Source of the DNA: Candidatus Aminicenantes bacterium UBA876
GTDB taxonomy: Bacteria > Acidobacteriota > Aminicenantia > UBA2199
Assembly (NCBI GenBank): GCA_002294665.1
Contig: DBFQ01000003.1
Location: 6,641 to 16,890, forward strand
Length of the DNA stretch: 10,250 nt
Reading direction: 5' to 3'
Under the pieces are notes generated by a model, which was not told the DNA's origin, searched no databases, and saw only the letters and a list, made by a program, of their open reading frames with translations. The translations under genes were made by a program, and so were the position numbers. This document shows positions 1 through 6,033 of the stretch, piece after piece. Positions within the stretch are counted from its first letter, which is position 1; each line of letters starts with the position of its first letter.

Positions 1-487
1 TGGCATCCGATACCACGCAGCTGAAGGAAAAGTCGGGAAAACGGTGTTTTCCGGGAACGGCTTGCTTTACCCTGGAGAGGTTCTCCAGCACGGTTTCCAG
101 GTCGGCGCCCCGGCGCAGCCTTGAAAACAGTTCCGGGTCGGCCGAATCGCAACTGATTTCGATGCTTTTAAAGTCCGCCAGGGTGCGAACCTCATCCTCG
201 GACAGGTGCTTGGCGAAATTGGAGGTGATGTGCAGGGCCTTGCCCGCGTCGAGCAGTTTGCGGGCATGGCGGTGCCAATCAGGGAAGATCGTTGTTTCTC
301 CGTGTCCGTTGATGCTGATGACATCGATCCGCATGCGGATTAATTCGGCAATCACGTTCTCCAGGGTGGTTGCGTCGAGGTCGACTCCTTCATATTCCGG
401 TTGGCTGGCATAACAGAACACGCAACGCAGGTTGCAGCGGGACGTGAATTCAATGTGAACCGCGTTCAAGTGGTGTGAATGCAGCAT
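1..487 (-). CDS. Radical SAM domain protein, N-terminal part (cut by window edge)
   Basis: The first 162 residues are visible and the rest lies beyond position 1. The start is the ATG at 487-485, preceded by a purine-rich GGGGGA Shine-Dalgarno about 5 nt upstream. Residues 11-25 read HIEFTSRCNLRCVFC, giving the CX3CX2C motif (C18, C22, C25) that binds the 4Fe-4S cluster cleaving S-adenosylmethionine in radical SAM enzymes. Further on, an NGHGET segment near residues 57-62 fits the SAM-amino-group-binding GGE-like motif of the second beta strand, and ISCDS is a typical later strand of the barrel. The opening motif so close to the N-terminus is usual for the family, which includes MoaA/PqqE/SPASM-type proteins. 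Any C-terminal SPASM or other domain cannot be seen, so substrate and product are unknown. It is transcribed divergently from the lipid operon, with its own promoter and a hairpin in its leader. Confidence 0.88.
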   Translation of the reverse strand, partial: MLHSHHLNAVHIEFTSRCNLRCVFCYASQPEYEGVDLDATTLENVIAELIRMRIDVISINGHGETTIFPDWHRHARKLLDAGKALHITSNFAKHLSEDEVRTLADFKSIEISCDSADPELFSRLRRGADLETVLENLSRVKQAVPGKHRFPDFSFSCVVSDA

Positions 488-498
488 TTTTCCCCCAC

Positions 499-523
499 GC
501 GGCGATTATCGCGGGATCGCCGC
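499..523 (-). repeat. Perfect 8-bp inverted repeat in the radical SAM leader
   Basis: GCGGCGAT and ATCGCCGC form a perfect 8-bp palindrome around a 9-nt loop. It lies between the predicted transcription start (~540) and the Shine-Dalgarno of the radical SAM gene. It has no T-tract on either side, so it is not a standard terminator. It could be a repressor operator or an RNA hairpin acting on translation; the sequence alone does not separate these. Confidence 0.5.
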
Positions 524-546
524 TTCCCCCCCGGTCTCAAAATCGC

Positions 547-574
547 ATTATAGGCCGTTTTTTTTTCAAATCAA
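547..574 (-). promoter_or_regulatory. Sigma70-type promoter of the radical SAM gene
   Basis: On the minus strand a -35 box TTGATT (574-569) is followed by a 16-nt spacer containing an A8 run and a perfect -10 box TATAAT (552-547). Transcription would start near 540, leaving a leader of about 50 nt that contains the inverted repeat at 499-523. Confidence 0.6.
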
Positions 575-633
575 GCGGCCGGTTTAGCGCAGGTTGATGC
601 GGAGACTGCTTGTTCCGGGAACGACCGGGCATC

Positions 634-662
634 TTGACTTTGTAGCTGCGGGTAGCTAGACT
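634..662 (+). promoter_or_regulatory. Candidate promoter of the lipid operon
   Basis: TTGACT (634-639), a 17-nt spacer and TAGACT (657-662) match sigma70 boxes at 5 of 6 and 4 of 6 positions. It sits about 57 nt upstream of the GTG start of the CDP-alcohol phosphatidyltransferase and faces the right way. Transcription would begin near 669. Confidence 0.4.
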
Positions 663-718
663 GCGCACATGCAAAAACGCCTTCGCGGAGCCGGTATGCC
701 CTTTCATCCGGGTGTGCG

Positions 719-1342
719 GTGAGAAATTTTTTCATTGCACTTTTTTCCCCGCTCGCCCCGCGCCTGCGCCGTGTCCACCCCAACGTGCTGACACTCTTTT
801 CCCTGCTGGCGGGGATCCTGGCGGGAATCAGCTTTGCGCTGACAAGGCTTGCGCCGCTTTTCTTTCTGGTCGGCGGCGGTTTTGTCGCCTTGTCCGGAAT
901 GGGTGACAGCCTGGATGGAATCGTGGCCCGCGCCCATGGCCGAACCTCTCGTACCGGTGATTTCCTGGATCATTTCGCGGATCGCCTGGTGGATGTGGCC
1001 ATCCTGGCCGGGCTGGCGTTTTCCCGGGGCGCCCACGCTGCTCTCGGCTTTATTCTGATTGTGCTGGCCCTGCTGCACAGTTACCTGGGAACGCAGATTG
1101 AAGCCACTCTCGGCAGGCGCTCATACGCGGGAACGGGCAAAGCCGAACTGTTCGTGGCTTTTATTGCATTTACCGTCCCGGCCTATTTCCTGTCCGCCTG
1201 GCATCTGCGCGTGGACCAACACAGGCTGGTTTTCGCGGACTTGTTCATGCTGGCTCTGGTCCTGGGTACGGCAATCAGCCTGGTGCAGCGGTTCCGGCGC
1301 GGATTGCAGGCCTGCATGCGCGCCGACGCTGGAGATCGTTAA
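719..1342 (+). CDS. CDP-alcohol phosphatidyltransferase family membrane protein
   Basis: This 207-residue integral membrane enzyme should transfer a phosphatidyl (or related phospho-lipid) group from a CDP-activated donor to an alcohol, releasing CMP. The family signature D-x2-DG-x2-AR-x8-G-x3-D-x3-D is complete: D63, D66-G67, A70-R71, G80, D84 and D88. The four aspartates hold the catalytic metals. An HPNVLT segment at 20-25 matches the usual N-terminal PN-x-[LI]-T element, and about five to six hydrophobic helices follow. The start is GTG at 719; no in-frame ATG lies near, and the Shine-Dalgarno is weak. The GTG overlaps the stop of a 17-codon micro-ORF (669-722), so translation may be coupled. 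The stop codon overlaps the next start (TAATG). Size and pairing resemble E. coli YnbA/YnbB. The acceptor alcohol cannot be read from the sequence. Confidence 0.88.
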   Translation: MRNFFIALFSPLAPRLRRVHPNVLTLFSLLAGILAGISFALTRLAPLFFLVGGGFVALSGMGDSLDGIVARAHGRTSRTGDFLDHFADRLVDVAILAGLAFSRGAHAALGFILIVLALLHSYLGTQIEATLGRRSYAGTGKAELFVAFIAFTVPAYFLSAWHLRVDQHRLVFADLFMLALVLGTAISLVQRFRRGLQACMRADAGDR

Positions 1343-2214
1343 TGCCCATTGATGCCGTGGCTTTGCGTTTTCTTTTGATCTGGTCGGTTTTCCTGAGCGG
1401 TTCGGCGCTGACCCTGTTTGTCATCGGCCGCGTAAGCAAGCGGCGTCTGGTTTCCCGCCTGATGACCTGGATTCCCATTTTTGTTCTGTTGTTCGGCGCG
1501 ATCTTTGCGGGTCGCTGGGGGTTTTTTGTCCTGATTGTGGCGCTCTTTTTTCTGTGCCATTGGGAATTGGCGCGGCTGGCCGCACAAAGCGGATTGCTGC
1601 GCCACGTTTTCGCCCTGGTCCTGGCCCTTCCCTGGCTGGCGCTGATGCAGTTTCATCACGTTCCGGCCGGTGTCTTTCTGTCTTTGCTGCTATTCTCCGG
1701 GCTGCTGGTCTACCTGGCCCTGTTCCTGAAACAGCGCCATCAATGGCGGATCGTTCCCTTTGCCATGATGTTGGGGGTGGGCTTTTCGTTCTGGATCCTG
1801 CTGGGGCGGACGGGCGGATTCCGGCTGGTGTTGTTCGTGTTTTCCGTCACCGCGTTCAACGACATGATGGCGTTTTTCTTCGGTATGATGTGGGGTGGAC
1901 GCAGACCTTTTCCCCGCCTCAGCCCCAATAAGACTTCAGCGGGTTACCTGGGCGGATGCCTGTCCGCGGTCATGGCGGCGCATGTGTTCCGCTTTGCCGT
2001 TCCGGAATTGGGTCCGGCCGGGGTCACCCTCGCGGGGATCCTGCTGGCGGTTGCCGGTTCGCTGGGTGACCTGCTGGCGTCAAAGATCAAGCGCATCCAC
2101 GCCGTCAAGGACTTCGGCTCCATGATGGGCGTCATGGGAGGGGTTTTCGACCGCTGCGATTCCCTGTTGCCTTCCGCGTGGGTTTTTGCCATCCTGTTTC
2201 TCTACTTCCTCTAG
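1342..2214 (+). CDS. CdsA-like phosphatidate cytidylyltransferase (YnbB type)
   Basis: This 290-residue polytopic membrane protein should make a CDP-activated lipid from CTP and a phosphatidate-like lipid, supplying the enzyme encoded just upstream. It has about eight or more hydrophobic segments. The family's mid-region appears as FNDMMAFFFGMMWGG followed by LSPNKTSAGYLGG, matching the usual ND-x2-A-[YF]-x2-G and SP-K-T-x-x-G-x2-GG elements. The C-terminal signature runs from G239 to S274: GDLLASKIKR, then K256-D257 and a final FDRCDS, so the metal-binding aspartates are kept. Unusually, the canonical PGHGG is GVMGG here, with M265 replacing the histidine. The ATG overlaps the previous stop by one base (TAATG), which implies coupled translation. 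This divergent signature and the gene partnership suggest an accessory enzyme rather than the housekeeping CdsA. Confidence 0.85.
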   Translation: MPIDAVALRFLLIWSVFLSGSALTLFVIGRVSKRRLVSRLMTWIPIFVLLFGAIFAGRWGFFVLIVALFFLCHWELARLAAQSGLLRHVFALVLALPWLALMQFHHVPAGVFLSLLLFSGLLVYLALFLKQRHQWRIVPFAMMLGVGFSFWILLGRTGGFRLVLFVFSVTAFNDMMAFFFGMMWGGRRPFPRLSPNKTSAGYLGGCLSAVMAAHVFRFAVPELGPAGVTLAGILLAVAGSLGDLLASKIKRIHAVKDFGSMMGVMGGVFDRCDSLLPSAWVFAILFLYFL

Positions 2215-2230
2215 CGGGTCGTCGATCATC

Positions 2231-3511
2231 ATGGATTGCGCCAACGGCTTGTCGCGAATCCGGCACCTGGTTTTCGGCCTGCCGCGGTTTGCGTCCCTTT
2301 TTGTCTATACTTCACTGGTGACCCTGACCCTGCCCGTATGGATCCTGCAAAATGTCGGTGATGACGTCAAGGGCCGGCACCTGGGGCTGATCACCGCCGC
2401 GGCCGCGCTGTTTAGCGTGGCGCTGCTGGCGGTTTTCGGCTGGTACCGGGACCGCAGGAGTCGCATTGCGCAGGGACCGAAGTATCCCCTTTACGCCCTG
2501 GGGCTGATGCTGCCGGGGTTACTGCTTTTGCACACCGAATTGGCGTACAGCGCCGGGATTATGGTTTTCCTGGTTCTGATCGTGGCGCGCTCGTTTTGCG
2601 AGGCTTCCCACCTGGCGGTACTGGCCGATCAACCGACTGCGGGTGGAACGGAGCGCTACACGGCTGGGATCGCCTTCTGGCATTTCTTAGGGACCGGCCT
2701 GGGCGCCGCCGCGTTCGGCCTGGTATCCGGAACATCCTGGCTGGGCATGAGCGGAAGCGCCGCCAACGCGGCCCTGCTGTCTTTTTGCGTGGTCGCGTTC
2801 TCCATGGTTGGCTACTATGGCGGGTATGTGCGCAAAATGCGGCCCCGGATGATGCCGCCTGTTGAGGAGTCGCGGCGCATGCCGATGCGCCTGCCGCGCA
2901 ATCTCTGGCTGCTGGTTGGCGCGCGCGTGTTTTTCCTCAGCGGCCTGCTGCTGATCGCCACTTTTTTGGTTTACATCGTGCGCGACCTGCTCGCTGCCGG
3001 GAATGTACGCCAGATGACCGCCCTGCTGTACGGGGGTTCAATTATCGGCAGTGTGCTGGCGGCTTTGCCGGCCGGCAGACTCACCGCGCGCCGGGGTGAA
3101 CGTTTCGTGCTGTTTCTGGCCGGCACCCTGCTGGCCGGTGTCGCCGCACTGTTTTTTCTGCTGGGGCGGATTCACTTAGCCGTTACCATCGCGTGCATGC
3201 TCGCCTACGGTGCCGGGTTTGCCATGGTGATATCGGCGGGCTTGTCTTTAACCGTCAAATTGATCCCCCATCCGCGCATGTCCGGGCGCATCATGGCCGT
3301 CATGACCGCCGCCACCTTTGTGGCCCAGTTCGTGGCGTCGCTGTCCGGAGCCGCCGTACTCGATCCCTTCAATCGGTTGCGGCCGAACCTGGGCTACCTG
3401 GCGCTGCTGGTTCTGGTGGAAATCTACCTGGCGGCCGGCGGCCTTTTCCTCTATTTTATGAAAGAAGAGACAGGCGAAGGAGGCAGGGGACAAAGTGGCC
3501 AGTGGAAGTGA
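2231..3511 (+). CDS. MFS transporter (12-helix)
   Basis: From the ATG at 2231 this is a 426-residue polytopic membrane protein with about twelve hydrophobic helices and a cytoplasmic central loop near residues 200-222 rich in R, K and M. MFS motif-A-like loops occur twice: GWYRDRRSR at 70-78, between helices 2 and 3, and GRLTARRGER at 282-291, between helices 8 and 9. Two such loops reflect the internal duplication of the superfamily. A TTG at 2186 would add 15 polar residues and overlap the preceding gene by 29 nt; the ATG 16 nt after the preceding stop is preferred, although its Shine-Dalgarno is weak. Placement as third gene in the lipid operon suggests it moves a lipid, head group or precursor, but the substrate cannot be read from the sequence. 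The charged, glycine-rich C-terminal tail is likely cytoplasmic. Confidence 0.82.
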   Translation: MDCANGLSRIRHLVFGLPRFASLFVYTSLVTLTLPVWILQNVGDDVKGRHLGLITAAAALFSVALLAVFGWYRDRRSRIAQGPKYPLYALGLMLPGLLLLHTELAYSAGIMVFLVLIVARSFCEASHLAVLADQPTAGGTERYTAGIAFWHFLGTGLGAAAFGLVSGTSWLGMSGSAANAALLSFCVVAFSMVGYYGGYVRKMRPRMMPPVEESRRMPMRLPRNLWLLVGARVFFLSGLLLIATFLVYIVRDLLAAGNVRQMTALLYGGSIIGSVLAALPAGRLTARRGERFVLFLAGTLLAGVAALFFLLGRIHLAVTIACMLAYGAGFAMVISAGLSLTVKLIPHPRMSGRIMAVMTAATFVAQFVASLSGAAVLDPFNRLRPNLGYLALLVLVEIYLAAGGLFLYFMKEETGEGGRGQSGQWK

Positions 3512-3868
3512 AAAGAAAAGCGGTGCTTGAACCGCCCCAAATCCAAACCGGAAGATTAGACTCCCGGGTTCCAGTGCGGGCTTGATCGCCTGCGCCTGCG
3601 AGGGGTGATAAACCCCTTGCCGATCCGCCTGAAACAATTCTTGGCAATTTTTTTTGAGATTTTTTCCCAGAACTGACATTCTTTAATGGATTCGCCGCCG
3701 AGTCCAGCAAAGAAATGGGCGGCTGAAAAAAAATCCAAGCAGGGGATGCGATTGTCTGTCATGGCGTGCCAAGCGATATGCCCGGCTTTCCACGACGAAA
3801 CGGATTGGCTCCGATTGATCCCGGGAAAGGATCTTTTCGCAATAGAGGTCAGGTGGAGGAGGAAAATC
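3512..3868. other. Non-coding gap between lipid operon and exported protein gene
   Basis: I see no convincing gene in this 357-nt stretch. It holds the terminator at 3601-3655, oligo-T and oligo-A runs, and a small inverted repeat GATCC/GGATC (3817-3833) followed by TTTT about 35 nt before the next gene. The reading frame of the exported protein stays open back to 3686, but the added residues lack coding character and the signal peptide begins at 3869. No good sigma70 promoter stands out, so the promoter of the next gene remains unidentified. Confidence 0.5.
3601..3655 (+). terminator. Tandem-hairpin terminator of the lipid operon
   Basis: A short hairpin, AGGGG/CCCCT with a 7-nt loop (3601-3617), is followed directly by a second one. 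The second pairs TTGCCGA (3617-3623) with TTGGCAA (3641-3647), with one G-U pair and a 17-nt loop, and runs into eight Ts (3648-3655). The two stems share T3617, so they may be alternatives. It lies about 90 nt after the MFS stop. A second run of six Ts follows at about 3659-3664. Confidence 0.5.
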
Positions 3869-4606
3869 ATGAAGAAAATAAGCGTTTTCGTGTTTGCCTG
3901 GCTGGCGTCCGCCCTGATGCTGGTGGGCCAGTTCATTTCCGTAGCCAGTCCCAACGGCGGTGAGCATCTCAAGCTGGGTGCAAAACACACCATCGAATGG
4001 ACATCCTGCGGACTCACTTCTGGCACCTTGAAAATAACATTGTGGAAGGGTTCCAGCAACGTGGGGATCATCGCCTCGGGAGTGCCCTGCAGCCTGAAAA
4101 CATACGACTGGACCGTTGGTAATCTGGAAGGGGCCCCGGGGGCGGCGCCTGCATTCGGCTATACGATCAAAGTCAAGTGGCAGGAGCAATCACTGGTCGA
4201 TGAATCCGACGCTCCGTTTACCATCACTGCGGGGGATGCCCGGGATTTCAACTTGAAATGGCTGCCGGGTGTGTTGATCGATCCCGCTACAGGCAGCATC
4301 GGCGAGGTGTGCTCTTTCACGGCCCGGTTCCTTGTGGAGAAAGGCACATTGCAACGGGCCACGGTTCACTGCCTGATCCAGCCGGAGGGTGTCAATCAGC
4401 CGCTGCTGATCGGCTCCCAGTCCTTCCAGAACATCGCCCCGGGCAATCCTGTTCCGGTTACGGTTCAATGGCGTGCGGAGCGCATGGGAGAACACCAGGT
4501 CCTGTTCCGCTTCGATGCCGATATCCGCCCGCTGGAACCTGCGGCCAACCGGAGTGACAACCGCATCGGCGCCACCTTCCGCGTCCGCGGAGTGCCCGCG
4601 AGATAG
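3869..4606 (+). CDS. Exported protein with Kre9/KNH-like and CARDB-like domains
   Basis: The ATG at 3869 has a strong Shine-Dalgarno (GGAGGAGG at 3855-3862) and gives 245 residues. Residues 1 to about 20 form a signal peptide: two lysines, then a hydrophobic core (ISVFVFAWLASALMLVG). Residues 22-122 match the Ser-Thr-rich/Kre9-KNH beta-sandwich pattern seen in many bacterial surface proteins: ISVASPNGGEHLKLGAKHTIEW, later SGTLKITLWKG, IIASGVP, YDWTVGNL and YTIKVKW. Residues about 128-243 look like a CARDB/Ig-like domain, with the P-x5-G-E-x-C-S-F-T-A-R opening near 139-153. C47 and C74 could form a disulfide. No catalytic motif is visible, and no lipobox, sorting signal or transmembrane anchor is seen, so it is probably periplasmic or secreted. 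The usual role of such modules is binding or adhesion, but none can be assigned. It stands alone, separated from the lipid operon by a terminator. Confidence 0.75.
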   Translation: MKKISVFVFAWLASALMLVGQFISVASPNGGEHLKLGAKHTIEWTSCGLTSGTLKITLWKGSSNVGIIASGVPCSLKTYDWTVGNLEGAPGAAPAFGYTIKVKWQEQSLVDESDAPFTITAGDARDFNLKWLPGVLIDPATGSIGEVCSFTARFLVEKGTLQRATVHCLIQPEGVNQPLLIGSQSFQNIAPGNPVPVTVQWRAERMGEHQVLFRFDADIRPLEPAANRSDNRIGATFRVRGVPAR

Positions 4607-4917
4607 GTGCCCGCGCAAAACAGGGGTCAAACCTTACAATATTGCATTTGGTGTGGATGACGGATGAGTCAAATTGATAACAGCTTGGCCTTTCCGTATG
4701 GAATGCAAGCGTTTCGGTTCCTGTATTCTGGAGATTCAGGTAAAAGGTCTGGAGTCAAAAAGTTTTGAAGAACGCCGGCGATCGGTTTGGATTGCGCGCT
4801 GAAACTATTTGGAGGTAGTTGAGCGCTTTCAGGAGTAGATGCATTCATAATGTAAGACCGACCAAGGTGACCCAGGCTATGCGGGCTTACTGTTTATGCA
4901 CGGCATCTTGGGGTGGG
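4607..4917. other. Non-coding gap with a GC drop
   Basis: No gene is supported in this 311-nt stretch. GC falls from about 60% to roughly 42-52% here. A 9-nt direct repeat, GTGCCCGCG, straddles the preceding stop codon (4592-4600 and 4607-4615). A motif CAGGGGTCAAACCTTACAAT at 4620-4639 resembles sequence I recall from the edges of REP/Y1-transposase remnants, but no transposase is present. No terminator is obvious for either flanking gene. Confidence 0.35.
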
Positions 4918-5670
4918 CTATCCGCTCTTCATGCGGACGGCATGTGATATCAGCCTGCCTATGAATTTATTGAAAGGGCTGATTTTTACGTCGACATGAT
5001 AGTCTCGTGATTCCAGCGCGGAGTAATATTCATGGTCCCTGGGGGATATCTTTTTTGCTTGGAGGGTAGAAAAGAATGTCTTTTGGGCGTTGAACTGAAT
5101 TACTTGTTTGAGTGATGGAGACCAGCCGCCGTTCAGGCGTTTATAGAATCTTCCGGCTGCCTGTCTTATGCGTTTGTCGCCGACGATATCATCTCGGCTC
5201 CTGTCGGGAGGGGTTACCAGACCAAGTTTCGTGAAAGACCGGATTCCCCATTCAGAAACAACTTTCTCAATGTACCCCAGTACATTTTTTAGTCCGATCG
5301 CGCCCGTTGTGGAGATCGCCATTGCATGCTGGCCATAGAGGCGCGGCCTGTGGCTGAGAAAAGAGAACCGGTCAATGAAATTCTTCAATAGACTGGTAAC
5401 CTGAGATACGTAAACCGGAGACACGAATACCAAGCCGTCGGCCTGAAGCATGGACTGTAATGTTTCCTGGATACTATCCGGCAGTGGGCATTTCTCTTTT
5501 CCGTAAAAAAGACAGTTGTGGCATCCAATACATGGCTGCAGTGAAAGTTTGTTCAGGAAGATGTACTCGAACTCGACCGGTCCGAGTTTGAGGAGTTCCT
5601 CTTCAAAAGCGCGTGTAACCAGATAACTGTTCTTTTTCCGCGGACTTCCGAAAATTACGACTACTTTCAT
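4918..5670 (-). CDS. Iron-sulfur flavoprotein, NADPH-dependent FMN reductase fold
   Basis: This 250-residue protein has a flavodoxin-like fold. The N-terminal MKVVVIFGSPRKKNS is the phosphate-binding loop for FMN. Residues 47-61 hold C47-x2-C50-x2-C53-x7-C61, the compact cysteine motif of the archaeal-type iron-sulfur flavoproteins (Isf), which carries a 4Fe-4S cluster. ADGLVFVSPVYVSQVTSLLKNFIDR (about 77-101) and the TTG at 121-123 are the further flavin-contact elements of this fold. Isf-type proteins move electrons, and some reduce oxygen or peroxide in anaerobes; the partner here is unknown. The Shine-Dalgarno AAAGGAA lies about 6 nt before the ATG. Core members are about 190-200 residues, so roughly the last 50-70 residues, rich in K, R and F, are an extension. 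Codon use is more AT-rich (about 42-45% GC in sampled lines) than in the neighbours, and the gene sits next to a tRNA, which hints at acquisition by transfer. Confidence 0.82.
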   Translation of the reverse strand: MKVVVIFGSPRKKNSYLVTRAFEEELLKLGPVEFEYIFLNKLSLQPCIGCHNCLFYGKEKCPLPDSIQETLQSMLQADGLVFVSPVYVSQVTSLLKNFIDRFSFLSHRPRLYGQHAMAISTTGAIGLKNVLGYIEKVVSEWGIRSFTKLGLVTPPDRSRDDIVGDKRIRQAAGRFYKRLNGGWSPSLKQVIQFNAQKTFFSTLQAKKISPRDHEYYSALESRDYHVDVKISPFNKFIGRLISHAVRMKSG

Positions 5671-5834
5671 GAATGATTCCTTTCAGTGTATTTTACTTTA
5701 ACAGATTACAAGCAAATCAATTTTTTCCCAACAGTCAATCAGGGGGAAGAAGGAATAGATGCAGAATCGAGATGCGCGGCGGATTGTTTCTGGTCAATGC
5801 GGTTGGTTTAGAATCGATACTGGAAAAGGGAACA

Positions 5835-5907
5835 CGCGCCCGGAGGGATTCGAACCCCCAACCTTTTGATTCGTAGTCAAATGCTCTATCCGTTGAGCTA
5901 CAGGCGC
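5835..5907 (-). tRNA. tRNA-Arg (anticodon ACG)
   Basis: The 73-nt minus-strand sequence folds as a full cloverleaf. The acceptor stem pairs GCGCCTG with CGGGCGC, followed by discriminator G. The D arm is GCTC/GAGC around AACGGATA. The anticodon stem TTTGA/TCAAA closes the loop CTACGAA, whose anticodon is ACG. The T arm GGGGG/CCCTC closes TTCGAAT. ACG is normally edited to ICG and then reads CGU, CGC and CGA arginine codons. The 3' CCA is not encoded (TGT follows), so it must be added after transcription. A strong promoter lies just upstream. Confidence 0.95.
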
Positions 5908-5920
5908 ATGACCAAAGCGG

Positions 5921-5949
5921 ATTATACGCAAATCCATTTTGAATTGCAA
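5921..5949 (-). promoter_or_regulatory. Sigma70-type promoter of tRNA-Arg
   Basis: On the minus strand TTGCAA (5949-5944), a 17-nt spacer and a perfect TATAAT (5926-5921) lie upstream of the tRNA. The predicted start near 5914 is about 7 nt before the mature tRNA 5' end. Box quality and position fit a highly expressed stable-RNA gene. Confidence 0.75.
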
Positions 5950-6033
5950 GTAGGAGTGGTTCGTGAACCTTTCCTGCTCTCGTCCCGGAGTTAACCGTTG
6001 ATTTTTCCACGATTCCCCGCTATTCTGCAGGCG

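Noticed and set aside
3530..3620. A possible second tRNA-like or riboswitch structure after the MFS gene.
   Set aside because: A GGGTTC stretch suggests a T arm but no acceptor, D or anticodon arms can be formed, and no riboswitch core was recognised; the hairpins fit a terminator.
3686..3868. An N-terminal extension of the exported protein starting at the ATG-like position 3686.
   Set aside because: The added 61 residues look non-coding and would bury the signal peptide. The ATG at 3869 has a strong Shine-Dalgarno and starts a classic signal sequence.
4620..5834. A tRNA-associated integrative element with att repeats.
   Set aside because: I looked for a copy of the tRNA 3' end (TTCGAATCCCTCCGGGCGCG) near 4600-4700 and found none, and there is no integrase gene. 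Only the GC drop remains, reported as a finding.
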